Source: JAHRVQ01 sp046290215 (GTDB lineage Bacteria; Pseudomonadota; Gammaproteobacteria; Pseudomonadales; Azotimanducaceae). Taken from it: a stretch of DNA of 12,239 bases. The notes under the pieces were generated by a model. It saw only the letters and a list, made by a program, of their open reading frames with translations. It searched no databases and was not told the DNA's origin. The position numbers and the translations under genes were made by a program. Below, one piece after another: positions 1-6,005 of the stretch; positions within the stretch are counted from its first letter, which is position 1, and the number at the start of each line of letters is the position of its first letter. Where the stretch lies: NCBI GenBank assembly GCA_046290215.1, contig JBKAGC010000098.1:1-12239 (forward strand). Reading direction: 5' to 3'.

Positions 1-660
1 TTTTAGCAAATTGCCGTACATATAGGTGGCGCGGCGGTTCATAACGTTACCTGCCAAAACGTTTTCTGACAGTGCCTCGTCGACGAAAGCCTCAGGTGCC
101 ACCATGGCGACCTCACCACTGGCGACATGTTCATGGGTGACAACGCCCAACACCCCGGCAAAGTGGTCGGCATGGCTGTGGGTAATGATGACAGCTTTGA
201 CTGGGCGTTCGCCGAGTTTTTCATTAGCCAGTTGTAATCCGGCTCTGCTGCTTTCTGTTGAGGTCAACGGGTCAATAATGACCCAACCAGTGTCGCCGCG
301 AATCAACGTCATATTGGCAATATCAAAAGAGCGAATCTGGTAAATGCCATCTACCACCTCATAGAGGCCGTGGTGGTTAGCATTGAGTTGGGCCTGGCGC
401 CACAGTGACGGGTTGGCGGTATCCGGTGCTTCGTTTTTTAAGAAGCTGGTGGCTTCTAAGTCGAATGCGGGACGACTGCCACTATCATGAGCAATTGTCA
501 TGGGATCAAGACTGGCGATAAAACCACGTTCAGCATCCTTGAAACTTTGCCGGTCGGAAAAATCCAAGCGGTCTTTAAACGCGGCATTTACGGCCTTGGT
601 TGCCTCGGTCGCCGGTTTTGCGGCGCGCATTTCCTCTGGTAGCGGTTCGTAATCAGTCAT
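1..660 (-). CDS. Linear alkylsulfatase, metallo-beta-lactamase fold (SdsA1/YjcS-like), N-terminal part
   Basis: Reading leftwards from ATG at 660, the frame stays open for 220 codons and runs off the left edge, so only about a third of a protein usually near 650 residues is present. The segment NPSLWRQAQLN (83-93), followed by a glycine-rich YEVVDGIYQIR strand (100-110), is typical of SdsA1-type alkylsulfatases. The zinc-binding metallo-beta-lactamase motif HSHADH lies at residues 161-166. A second family block, RRATYMYGNLL, is at 209-219. Known members hydrolyse primary alkyl sulfates such as dodecyl sulfate to alcohol and sulfate. The ATG is preceded by GAGGGG at good spacing, which decides the start. 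An in-frame ATG at 696 has no such site. The N terminus is polar with no visible signal peptide, unlike secreted SdsA1, so a cytoplasmic location is inferred. The substrate is not shown by the sequence. Confidence 0.88.
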   Translation of the reverse strand, partial: MTDYEPLPEEMRAAKPATEATKAVNAAFKDRLDFSDRQSFKDAERGFIASLDPMTIAHDSGSRPAFDLEATSFLKNEAPDTANPSLWRQAQLNANHHGLYEVVDGIYQIRSFDIANMTLIRGDTGWVIIDPLTSTESSRAGLQLANEKLGERPVKAVIITHSHADHFAGVLGVVTHEHVASGEVAMVAPEAFVDEALSENVLAGNVMNRRATYMYGNLLK

Positions 661-682
661 GGCATTCCCCTCATTGTTAGCA

Positions 683-709
683 CAAAAGTCGCACATGCCC
701 TGACTTTTG
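683..709. promoter_or_regulatory. Perfect 8-bp inverted repeat between divergent genes (candidate operator)
   Basis: CAAAAGTC at 683-690 is repeated as its exact complement GACTTTTG at 702-709, with an 11-base spacer. The pair lies in the 103-bp gap between the divergent alkylsulfatase and AEC permease genes, 22 to 49 bases upstream of the sulfatase start. Its centre-to-centre spacing of about 19 bases would suit a dimeric DNA-binding regulator. An RNA hairpin in the sulfatase leader is also possible. No regulator gene is adjacent within the window. Confidence 0.45.
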
Positions 710-763
710 GCAACTGCCGTGTAGGGTGTGGGATACTGGAGTTTTCCGTCTGGGTGAACCCCT

Positions 764-1705
764 GTGTATCTGGCTATTCTCGCTGAAACCCTCATTGTCA
801 CCGGGCCAATTTTTATCATTGTTCTGCTTGGCCTGGTGCTAAAACGGGTTGGCTTTATCGATGATCATTTTAATCAGATGGCTTCGAGGCTAGTGTTCTC
901 TATTTGTTTGCCGGTGCTGTTGTTCACCACGATCACCCAGATTCCTCTAGATGACACCATCAATTTACCGCTATTGGGGGTTTCTCTACTATTAACCCTG
1001 GCGTCGTTTCTTGTTAGTTGGTTATTTGTACTACCAGTTGAGCCAAGGCGCGATCGCGGTGTGATGGTGCAAGGGGCGTTTCGAACCAACCTGGGGGTTA
1101 TTGGTTTAGCATTATGTAGCAATGCTTACGGCGCAGAAGGTCTGGCACTAGCGTCGCTACTGATGGCGGTTCTGACTGTCTTCTATAATATCCTCGCGGT
1201 GTTTATTTTGAGCTTCTACTCCGGCACCGAGCTGAATTGGCGTAAGGTCATATTGGATATATTCAAGAATCCGCTCATCGTTGCCATCTCTATTGCAGTG
1301 CTGGTGGTGCTGCTAGGTCTTAAGGTGCCAGGCATTTTGCTGAGCGCGGGGGAATACATTGGTGCGATGGCGCTACCTTTGGCGCTGCTTGGCACCGGTG
1401 CCGGTATGAGTTTACGCGCCCTGAGGGATTCAGGCAGAGCCACATCGTTAGTGATCGGGCTTAAGGCTTTTTTGCTGCCGTTGTTGGTGACTCTGGCGGC
1501 CATTCAATTTGGCTTGCGCGGCCTTGAACTTGGCGTGTTGTTTCTGCTGTTTGTGAGTCCCACAGCAACAGCGTCTTATGCCATGGTCAAGGCCATCGGT
1601 GCCAACGATAGCCTGGCGGCGAATCTTGTCATGACCACCACGCTAGTGTGCATTGTTAGCTGTAGCGTGGGGCTGTTTTTGCTGAAAGTGTTTGAGCTCG
1701 CCTAG
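764..1705 (+). CDS. AEC family permease (auxin efflux carrier type transporter)
   Basis: The 313-residue product is almost wholly hydrophobic with about ten membrane segments. It opens with a helix reading TGPIFIIVLLGLVLKRVGF, typical of bacterial AEC proteins. The FRTNLGVIGLAL stretch near residues 106-117 is typical of the family's first half. The FKNPLIVAI segment and the PTATASYAMVKAIGAN block near residues 265-280 mark the second half. Family members are secondary transporters of the inner membrane; characterised bacterial ones carry malate or malonate, but the substrate cannot be read from sequence. The GTG at 764 is the first start after an in-frame stop at 755 and puts the first membrane helix at the expected place. 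No good Shine-Dalgarno site precedes it, so the start is moderately sure. The gene is divergent from the sulfatase and tail to tail with an acyl-CoA dehydrogenase. Confidence 0.88.
   Translation: MYLAILAETLIVTGPIFIIVLLGLVLKRVGFIDDHFNQMASRLVFSICLPVLLFTTITQIPLDDTINLPLLGVSLLLTLASFLVSWLFVLPVEPRRDRGVMVQGAFRTNLGVIGLALCSNAYGAEGLALASLLMAVLTVFYNILAVFILSFYSGTELNWRKVILDIFKNPLIVAISIAVLVVLLGLKVPGILLSAGEYIGAMALPLALLGTGAGMSLRALRDSGRATSLVIGLKAFLLPLLVTLAAIQFGLRGLELGVLFLLFVSPTATASYAMVKAIGANDSLAANLVMTTTLVCIVSCSVGLFLLKVFELA
1702..1705. other. Shared CTAG stop palindrome of two convergent genes
   Basis: The AEC permease stop TAG occupies 1703-1705 on the plus strand. The minus-strand acyl-CoA dehydrogenase stop TAG occupies 1704-1702. 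Both are read from the same palindrome CTAG, so the coding regions overlap by four bases and leave no room for a terminator between the genes. Confidence 0.97.
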
Positions 1706-2760
1706 GCGGCGAGCCCTTGCAAGCGGGCGGCTTCTTCTCTCAGGGCTTCAGGTGTGCCAAGAATCTGCCTGTTAAAACCAATCCGCTTGAACCAGTAATG
1801 AAGACCAACCAGGTCGGTAAAACCCATGCCGCCGTGGACTTCCGTTGAGGTTTTGGCGACAAACTTGCCCACTTCGCTGGTGTGAGATTTAACCTGGCAA
1901 GCAACTAAACGTGCTTCATCTGGGAGTTCGTCCAGGGCATGGGCGGCATACCAGACGAAAGAGCGGCAAGGTTCAAGATGGGCGGCCATCTCGGCGCACA
2001 TGTGTTTAACCGCTTGAAATGTAGCGATGGGCCGATCAAATTGTTCACGTTGTTTGGCGTAAGCCACTGCCTGATCAATCATGCTTTGTGCCGCGCCAAG
2101 GGTGTCAGCAGCGAGCATTACTCGCCCCATATCTAGAACGTCAGTAAACTTGGTGGGATTGTCTGAAATCAACTCGGCATTGGTGCCATCGAGCGTGAGC
2201 TCGCAAGTGCTACGGGTTTTATCCACGGTGGTGAGGGTTTTGATGCTCACGTCGCTAGCAGCGACCAGATAAAGTTTCTGGTCAGCGCTGGCAATTAGAA
2301 AGTAATCGGCATCCTGGTCAAGGACAAAAATCGCGGTACCGCTAAGTTTACCGCCATTTACTTGAATGCCTGCTTTGTCTCTAGCGCCCAACGCCTCAGA
2401 AAAGGCGATGCCAACTCGGCAATTACCACTGGCGATTTCGCCTAAGAGTGTCTGCTGTGGGCTGTCTTTTAGCGCTGTCACTGCCATGGTCGATGAGGGC
2501 ACAAAGGGTCCTGGCGTGACATGATAGGCGAGCGCTTCTGCAACCAGCGCCGCGTCGATGGCTTTTAAACCCACGCCGCCATCCGCTTCTGGGACCAATA
2601 GGGCGGGTATACCGAGATCTGTAAGTCCAGCCCAGATGTTTTTGTCTGACTGCTCTCCGGACGCAACTGCCCTGACCACATCCAGTGATACCTGATCGGT
2701 AAGGAAACGCCTGGTACTGTCCACCAGCAAGGTTTGTTCTTCTGATAAGCCAAATTCCAT
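1702..2760 (-). CDS. Acyl-CoA dehydrogenase-like protein, probable non-catalytic partner subunit
   Basis: The 352-residue product keeps the acyl-CoA dehydrogenase fold: an alpha-helical N-terminal domain, a shrunken middle beta domain (about 115-195) and a C-terminal helical domain. The C-terminal half carries KQREQFDRPI (236-245), which includes the arginine region that helps bind flavin from the neighbouring subunit, and VHGGMGF (308-314). The middle domain lacks the SEPGAGSD and KIWTS flavin-binding signatures. The catalytic glutamate of helix G is replaced: the motif reads LDMGRV with Gly212, where isovaleryl-CoA dehydrogenase has LDLERL. The C-terminal YEGT motif is absent too. It lies 13 bp after the gene for an intact homologue, so it is inferred to be the beta subunit of a heteromeric enzyme, as in FadE28-FadE29 type pairs. 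The start ATG at 2760 has AGAGGA before it. Longer in-frame reading to 2874 would overlap the upstream gene and is not supported. Confidence 0.88.
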   Translation of the reverse strand: MEFGLSEEQTLLVDSTRRFLTDQVSLDVVRAVASGEQSDKNIWAGLTDLGIPALLVPEADGGVGLKAIDAALVAEALAYHVTPGPFVPSSTMAVTALKDSPQQTLLGEIASGNCRVGIAFSEALGARDKAGIQVNGGKLSGTAIFVLDQDADYFLIASADQKLYLVAASDVSIKTLTTVDKTRSTCELTLDGTNAELISDNPTKFTDVLDMGRVMLAADTLGAAQSMIDQAVAYAKQREQFDRPIATFQAVKHMCAEMAAHLEPCRSFVWYAAHALDELPDEARLVACQVKSHTSEVGKFVAKTSTEVHGGMGFTDLVGLHYWFKRIGFNRQILGTPEALREEAARLQGLAA

Positions 2761-2773
2761 GTTAATCCTCTGC

Positions 2774-3967
2774 TTATTTAGTGTCGTTATTGATGGCGAG
2801 TTTCGGTTCCCGGGGCATGCCGAGACCGCGTTCGCTAATGATGTTCTTCTGAATCTGGGAGGTGCCGCCACCAATGATCAGGCCAAGGTAATACATGTAT
2901 TGGTTTTGCCAACTACCGTTGCCGCGCAGATAAGGGTTGTCTTCGTAAGCGAGGCCAATTTCACCCATGATATCGATGGCGAGGCCCTCGAGATCGTGCC
3001 TGAGTTCAGTACCTTGTAGTTTGACGATCAGGCGCGCGAGACTAGCGTCCTGACCTTGATTGAGTTTTGCAGAAAGAATGCGCATGTCGTTAAAGCGCAA
3101 AGACATGATGCGACCTTGAATTTGCATCAGCCGATCTCGATACACCGGATGGTCAATGAGGCGTTCGCCGCCAATGGTTTCCTGTTTCATAAGCTCTGTT
3201 AGGGCATTCAGTCTGGCCAGTGCGGCATCAGGATTGCCCAGCATGTCCCGCTCGTGGCCGAGCACCGCGTTGGCCACTTGCCAGCCCTGACCGCGATTCC
3301 CGACGATCTGATCTTTAGGTACCCGAACGTCTGTAAAAAATACCTCGTTAAAGTTAGCGGCACCGGTCATATCTACCAGGGGGCGAATCTCGATGCCCGG
3401 CGTGTCCATGCTAAACAGTAAAAATGAAATGCCGTGATGTTTTTTCGCTTCTGGCTCGGTGCGCACCAGACAGAAGATCCAATGGGCAAGGTGTGCGGTA
3501 CTGGTCCAAATCTTCTGACCGTTTATGACCCACTCGTCGCCGTCCAATACCGCGCTGGTGCGTAGGCTTGCCAGGTCACTGCCAGCACCTGGCTCAGAGT
3601 AGCCCTGGCACCAGACCATGTCGCCGTGAATGGTGGGGGCAATAAATTGTTGTTTCTGGGCCTCGGTGCCCATTTCCAAGAGGGTTGGCACGAGCATGGA
3701 GATGCCCTGACCACCAAGCCCCTGATGCACGCCGGCGCTGCCAAATTCTTCAGCAATGATGCGTGATTTCAGGATATCCGGTTCAGCGCCATAGCCACCG
3801 TATTCTTTTGGAATGGTGCGGGCAGTGTAGCCATGTTCAATGAGTTTCTTTTGCCAGGCTTTGGCATCCCCAGAATTACCTTTCGGCGCACTATCCCGAT
3901 GGGTGCTGATAAACGAGCGAACTTCCTCGCGAAATTCGTCGTATTCCGGACCAAAGGAAAGATCCAT
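2774..3967 (-). CDS. Acyl-CoA dehydrogenase, catalytic-type subunit
   Basis: The 397-residue product is a full-length FadE-type flavoprotein that would form a trans-2 double bond in an acyl-CoA and pass electrons to electron transfer flavoprotein in the cytoplasm. The middle domain shows SEPGAGSDLA (124-133) and GQKIWTS (150-156), the flavin-contact motifs. Glu239 in GHERDM falls the same distance after the VPKDQIVG strand as the catalytic Glu of isovaleryl-CoA dehydrogenase, so it is the likely base. The C-terminal position used by medium-chain enzymes reads GGGTSQIQ (366-373) with glycine instead of glutamate. The region that normally carries REQFGRP has no such motif here, while the downstream partner has it, so the two proteins complement each other. 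The ATG at 3967 is preceded by GGAG. The downstream partner gene starts 13 bp after the stop. Substrate unknown. Confidence 0.93.
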   Translation of the reverse strand: MDLSFGPEYDEFREEVRSFISTHRDSAPKGNSGDAKAWQKKLIEHGYTARTIPKEYGGYGAEPDILKSRIIAEEFGSAGVHQGLGGQGISMLVPTLLEMGTEAQKQQFIAPTIHGDMVWCQGYSEPGAGSDLASLRTSAVLDGDEWVINGQKIWTSTAHLAHWIFCLVRTEPEAKKHHGISFLLFSMDTPGIEIRPLVDMTGAANFNEVFFTDVRVPKDQIVGNRGQGWQVANAVLGHERDMLGNPDAALARLNALTELMKQETIGGERLIDHPVYRDRLMQIQGRIMSLRFNDMRILSAKLNQGQDASLARLIVKLQGTELRHDLEGLAIDIMGEIGLAYEDNPYLRGNGSWQNQYMYYLGLIIGGGTSQIQKNIISERGLGMPREPKLAINNDTK

Positions 3968-4038
3968 AGCGATTCTCCGTGTAAATATCGCTCTGAGCTT
4001 ATCGAGTTGTGGCTGCGCCTGACAACCAGCTTAGAGGT

Positions 4039-4368
4039 CTAGCGCCGGTTAAGGCGCTCCATACGGAGTTGGTGGGTCACCATCAGCTTGTTTAACTGGT
4101 TCACAAGCTCTGTTCGTTCTAGCTTATCTTTCTCTTTGTCCAGGGATTGAATGGCGGCCTTGAGGTCGGAAATCTGTTGTTTGATTTCGATTTCCTGGGG
4201 TTTGATGCCCGCATTCTTGAGAATGGAGTGGCTCATTCGCAAATGCTCTGGAGTGCGTAGCCATTCCGTGAGATCTAGCGGCTTGCCCTTGTTGCTGAGC
4301 TTGTCTGGCTCGCCCCGGGCAATGGAGTCAAGAATCGCTTGCTCTACCGCGCTATAGATCTTTTTCAT
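4039..4368 (-). CDS. DUF1992 family small protein (DnaJ homologue subfamily C member 28, conserved domain)
   Basis: The 109-residue product shows the DUF1992 pattern. An N-terminal helix is followed by RGEPDKLSNKGKPL (residues 18-31), then PEHLRMSHSILKNAGIKPQEIE (39-60), where the LRM and ILKNAG elements are family hallmarks. The remaining 45 residues are charged and likely form a coiled coil. Bacterial members have no settled function; a chaperone-like role is only suggested by the eukaryotic DnaJC28 relation. ATG at 4368 follows CTGGAG and gives the usual family start. An upstream in-frame extension to 4485 would run into the divergent peroxiredoxin gene and adds a basic, non-family segment. 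The acyl-CoA dehydrogenase pair lies 71 bp downstream on the same strand, so joint transcription is possible. Confidence 0.85.
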   Translation of the reverse strand: MKKIYSAVEQAILDSIARGEPDKLSNKGKPLDLTEWLRTPEHLRMSHSILKNAGIKPQEIEIKQQISDLKAAIQSLDKEKDKLERTELVNQLNKLMVTHQLRMERLNRR

Positions 4369-4383
4369 GAACTCCAGTTTACG

Positions 4384-4402
4384 CCGAAACGCCCATTTTC
4401 GG
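4384..4402. promoter_or_regulatory. Short inverted repeat CCGAAA-N7-TTTCGG in the divergent promoter region
   Basis: CCGAAA at 4384-4389 and TTTCGG at 4397-4402 are perfect complements around seven bases. The dyad sits 15 bases upstream of the DUF1992 start and upstream of the proposed peroxiredoxin promoter. It could be an operator or a leader hairpin. Six-base arms arise by chance fairly often, so confidence is low. Confidence 0.25.
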
Positions 4403-4420
4403 AAGGTTTTTACTCGCCTC

Positions 4421-4449
4421 TTGAATCTACTCGCACATCCAGATAGACT
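4421..4449 (+). promoter_or_regulatory. Candidate sigma-70 promoter of the peroxiredoxin gene
   Basis: TTGAAT at 4421-4426 and TAGACT at 4444-4449 each match four of six consensus bases and are separated by exactly 17 bases. The predicted transcript would start near 4456, leaving a leader of about 23 bases that contains the AGGAG ribosome binding site at 4468-4472. I saw no clear OxyR-type site. Confidence 0.4.
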
Positions 4450-4478
4450 TGGCCCTCGCGAATTTTTAGGAGCTTCAA

Positions 4479-4958
4479 ATGGCATTACAAGTGGGTGATA
4501 AAGTCCCAGCAGCGAACATGAAAGTCATGGGCGAAAAAGGCCCCCAGGACCTGTCCAGCAGTGAAATCTTCGATGGTAAGAAAGTTGTGTTGTTTGCACT
4601 GCCCGGTGCTTTTACACCGACCTGCAGCGCTGCGCACTTACCAGGCTTCGTTGCCAATGCTGACAAGATTAAGGCCAAAGGCGTTGACAGCATTGTCTGC
4701 CTCTCGGTGAATGACGCGTTTGTGATGTCTGCCTGGGGTGAGGCGCAAAACGCTGAAGAAATCATCATGGCTGCTGATGGTAATGGCGAGTTTACCAAAG
4801 CAATGGGTCTCGAGATGGATGGTTCAGCGTTCGGTTTAGGTATTCGCAGCCAGCGTTACGCGATGATCGTCGAAGACGGCGTGATCAAAACATTGAACGT
4901 GGAAAGCGGCCCAACGTTTGAAGTGTCTTCTGCAGACGCGATCATGGAAGCGCTCTAA
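4479..4958 (+). CDS. Prx5-type peroxiredoxin (thiol peroxidase)
   Basis: The 159-residue product has the length and motifs of the Prx5 subfamily, which reduces hydrogen peroxide and organic hydroperoxides in the cytoplasm, often with glutathione and glutaredoxin as donors in bacteria. PGAFTPTCS (42-50) holds the peroxidatic Cys49 with its preceding threonine. LSVNDAFVMSAW (75-86) is a strong Prx5 block. GLGIRSQRYAMIVEDG (119-134) carries the active-site arginine, probably Arg126. The only other cysteine is Cys74, in a strand, so a resolving cysteine is not obvious and a one-cysteine mechanism is inferred. No fused glutaredoxin domain is present. AGGAG lies six bases before the ATG. The gene is divergent from the DUF1992 gene and ends in a strong terminator, so it is probably transcribed alone. 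Confidence 0.93.
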   Translation: MALQVGDKVPAANMKVMGEKGPQDLSSSEIFDGKKVVLFALPGAFTPTCSAAHLPGFVANADKIKAKGVDSIVCLSVNDAFVMSAWGEAQNAEEIIMAADGNGEFTKAMGLEMDGSAFGLGIRSQRYAMIVEDGVIKTLNVESGPTFEVSSADAIMEAL

Positions 4959-4986
4959 ACAAGACCGGATGAAAGAATTCCCTTTG

Positions 4987-5021
4987 GGTATGCCGGTGAT
5001 GTCGTAACATCATTGGATACC
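4987..5021 (+). other. Long stem-loop in the peroxiredoxin 3' untranslated region
   Basis: GGTAT (4987-4991) pairs with ATACC (5017-5021). After a one-base bulge, CCGGTGATGT (4993-5002) pairs with ACATCATTGG (5007-5016) through eight standard pairs and two G-U pairs. The loop is CGTA. The fifteen-pair hairpin lies 28 bases after the stop codon and 24 bases before the terminator stem. It has no T-run, so it is not itself a terminator. The two G-U pairs favour formation in the plus-strand RNA. It might protect the mRNA 3' end, be an RNA-level control element or be a dispersed repeat. Confidence 0.55.
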
Positions 5022-5045
5022 AGTTCCATTAGGGGTCAAAGTTAA

Positions 5046-5077
5046 GGGGTAGAACTTCTGGGTTCTACCCCTTTTTT
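5046..5077 (+). terminator. Rho-independent terminator after the peroxiredoxin gene
   Basis: GGGGTAGAAC (5046-5055) and GTTCTACCCC (5062-5071) form a perfect ten-pair stem around the loop TTCTGG. Six T residues follow at 5072-5077. Two A residues just before the stem could extend pairing into the T-run and help termination on the opposite strand, but no minus-strand gene needs it. Confidence 0.95.
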
Positions 5078-5103
5078 GTTGCCGTATTTTTTTGGAGCCT
5101 GCC

Positions 5104-5997
5104 GTGCTGATTGAATCCTGGGTGCTTTGGACCTTTTTGGCTGCATCTATGCAGGCAGTTCGCACTGCCGGACAAAAGCAACTTTCTGGTTCTGTTAGTC
5201 CGATTACCGCAACCCTCGTGCGTTATCTGTTTGGTTGGCCGTTTGCGGTAGCTTACCTTGGTTACTTACTTTCCGATCGCGGCTCTTCAATCCCAGATCT
5301 GAATCCGGTTTTTTATTTATCTGGCCTGGCCGCAGGCATTTTGCAAATTGTTGCCACGGTGTTGTTGATTCGTTTGTTCGCCATGCGCAACTTTGCCGTT
5401 GGCACTACCTTTATCCGCACAGAAATTCTCCTTACTGCCATGATTGGCGTGGTGTTCTTTACGGAACAGATTAGTGTGCTGGGCTGGACGGCAATTCTAG
5501 TCAGTGTGACGGGCTTGATCTTGATTAGTTTGAGTAAGCAGCGAGGTATGGCGGCTGTTTGGAATCGATCTGCCGCGTTTGGTTTAGCCTCTGGATTGGC
5601 ATTCGCATTGACGTCGCTATTTTTACGTCAGGCCAGCTTGTCCCTGGGGCTGGATGATGCGCCACTTTCTGCAGCCGTTACCCTGGTTTATATGGTGAGC
5701 TTACAAACGCTGATTTGTCTGGGTATGGTGTTGTGGCAGCAACCGCAAGATCTCAAGGTGTTACCCAGCAAGGTGCCGGCCTCGGTGTTTATCGGGGTGA
5801 CGAGCGTATTGGGCTCGATGGGCTGGTTTACTGCCATGACGCTGGAGTCGGCAGCCTATGTAAAAACCCTCGGTCAAATAGAGTTTTTGTTCACCCTTGG
5901 TTTGGCGATCTTCTACTTTAAAGAGCGCCCAGACCCAACGGAATGGTTGGGCATGGGCATGGTGGTTTGCGGAGCGATATTGCTACTGCTTACCTAG
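5104..5997 (+). CDS. EamA/DMT family membrane transporter
   Basis: The product is about 297 residues with around ten hydrophobic segments and two EamA-like halves, the usual size and layout of the drug/metabolite transporter superfamily. The first half ends with helices reading GTTFIRTEILLTAMIGVVFFTEQIS, with the glutamate-bearing loop typical of EamA repeats. The second half ends with LGQIEFLFTLGLAIFYFKERP and a final helix. Such proteins move small metabolites across the inner membrane, and the substrate is not predictable. The start chosen is GTG at 5104, because GGAG at 5094-5097 sits six bases before it. The in-frame TTG at 5092 overlaps that site and is preceded only by a T-run. The gene begins just downstream of the peroxiredoxin terminator with no clear promoter, so some read-through may supply it. 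It converges on the chemotaxis receptor gene with an 8-bp gap. Confidence 0.9.
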   Translation: MLIESWVLWTFLAASMQAVRTAGQKQLSGSVSPITATLVRYLFGWPFAVAYLGYLLSDRGSSIPDLNPVFYLSGLAAGILQIVATVLLIRLFAMRNFAVGTTFIRTEILLTAMIGVVFFTEQISVLGWTAILVSVTGLILISLSKQRGMAAVWNRSAAFGLASGLAFALTSLFLRQASLSLGLDDAPLSAAVTLVYMVSLQTLICLGMVLWQQPQDLKVLPSKVPASVFIGVTSVLGSMGWFTAMTLESAAYVKTLGQIEFLFTLGLAIFYFKERPDPTEWLGMGMVVCGAILLLLT

Positions 5998-6005
5998 CGC
6001 TTTTA

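Noticed and set aside
26..343. A 105-codon plus-strand open frame at the left edge
   Set aside because: It lies opposite the alkylsulfatase, whose zinc motif and family blocks are clear on the minus strand.
2761..2874. An N-terminal extension of the second acyl-CoA dehydrogenase
   Set aside because: It would overlap the upstream dehydrogenase gene. The added residues are not family-like, and the ATG at 2760 has its own AGAGGA site.
4369..4485. An N-terminal extension of the DUF1992 protein
   Set aside because: It would run through the divergent promoter region into the peroxiredoxin start. The internal ATG at 4368 has a ribosome binding site and gives the family start.
5092..5103. A TTG start for the EamA transporter
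   Set aside because: The TTG is part of the ribosome binding region that serves GTG 5104 and has only T residues upstream.
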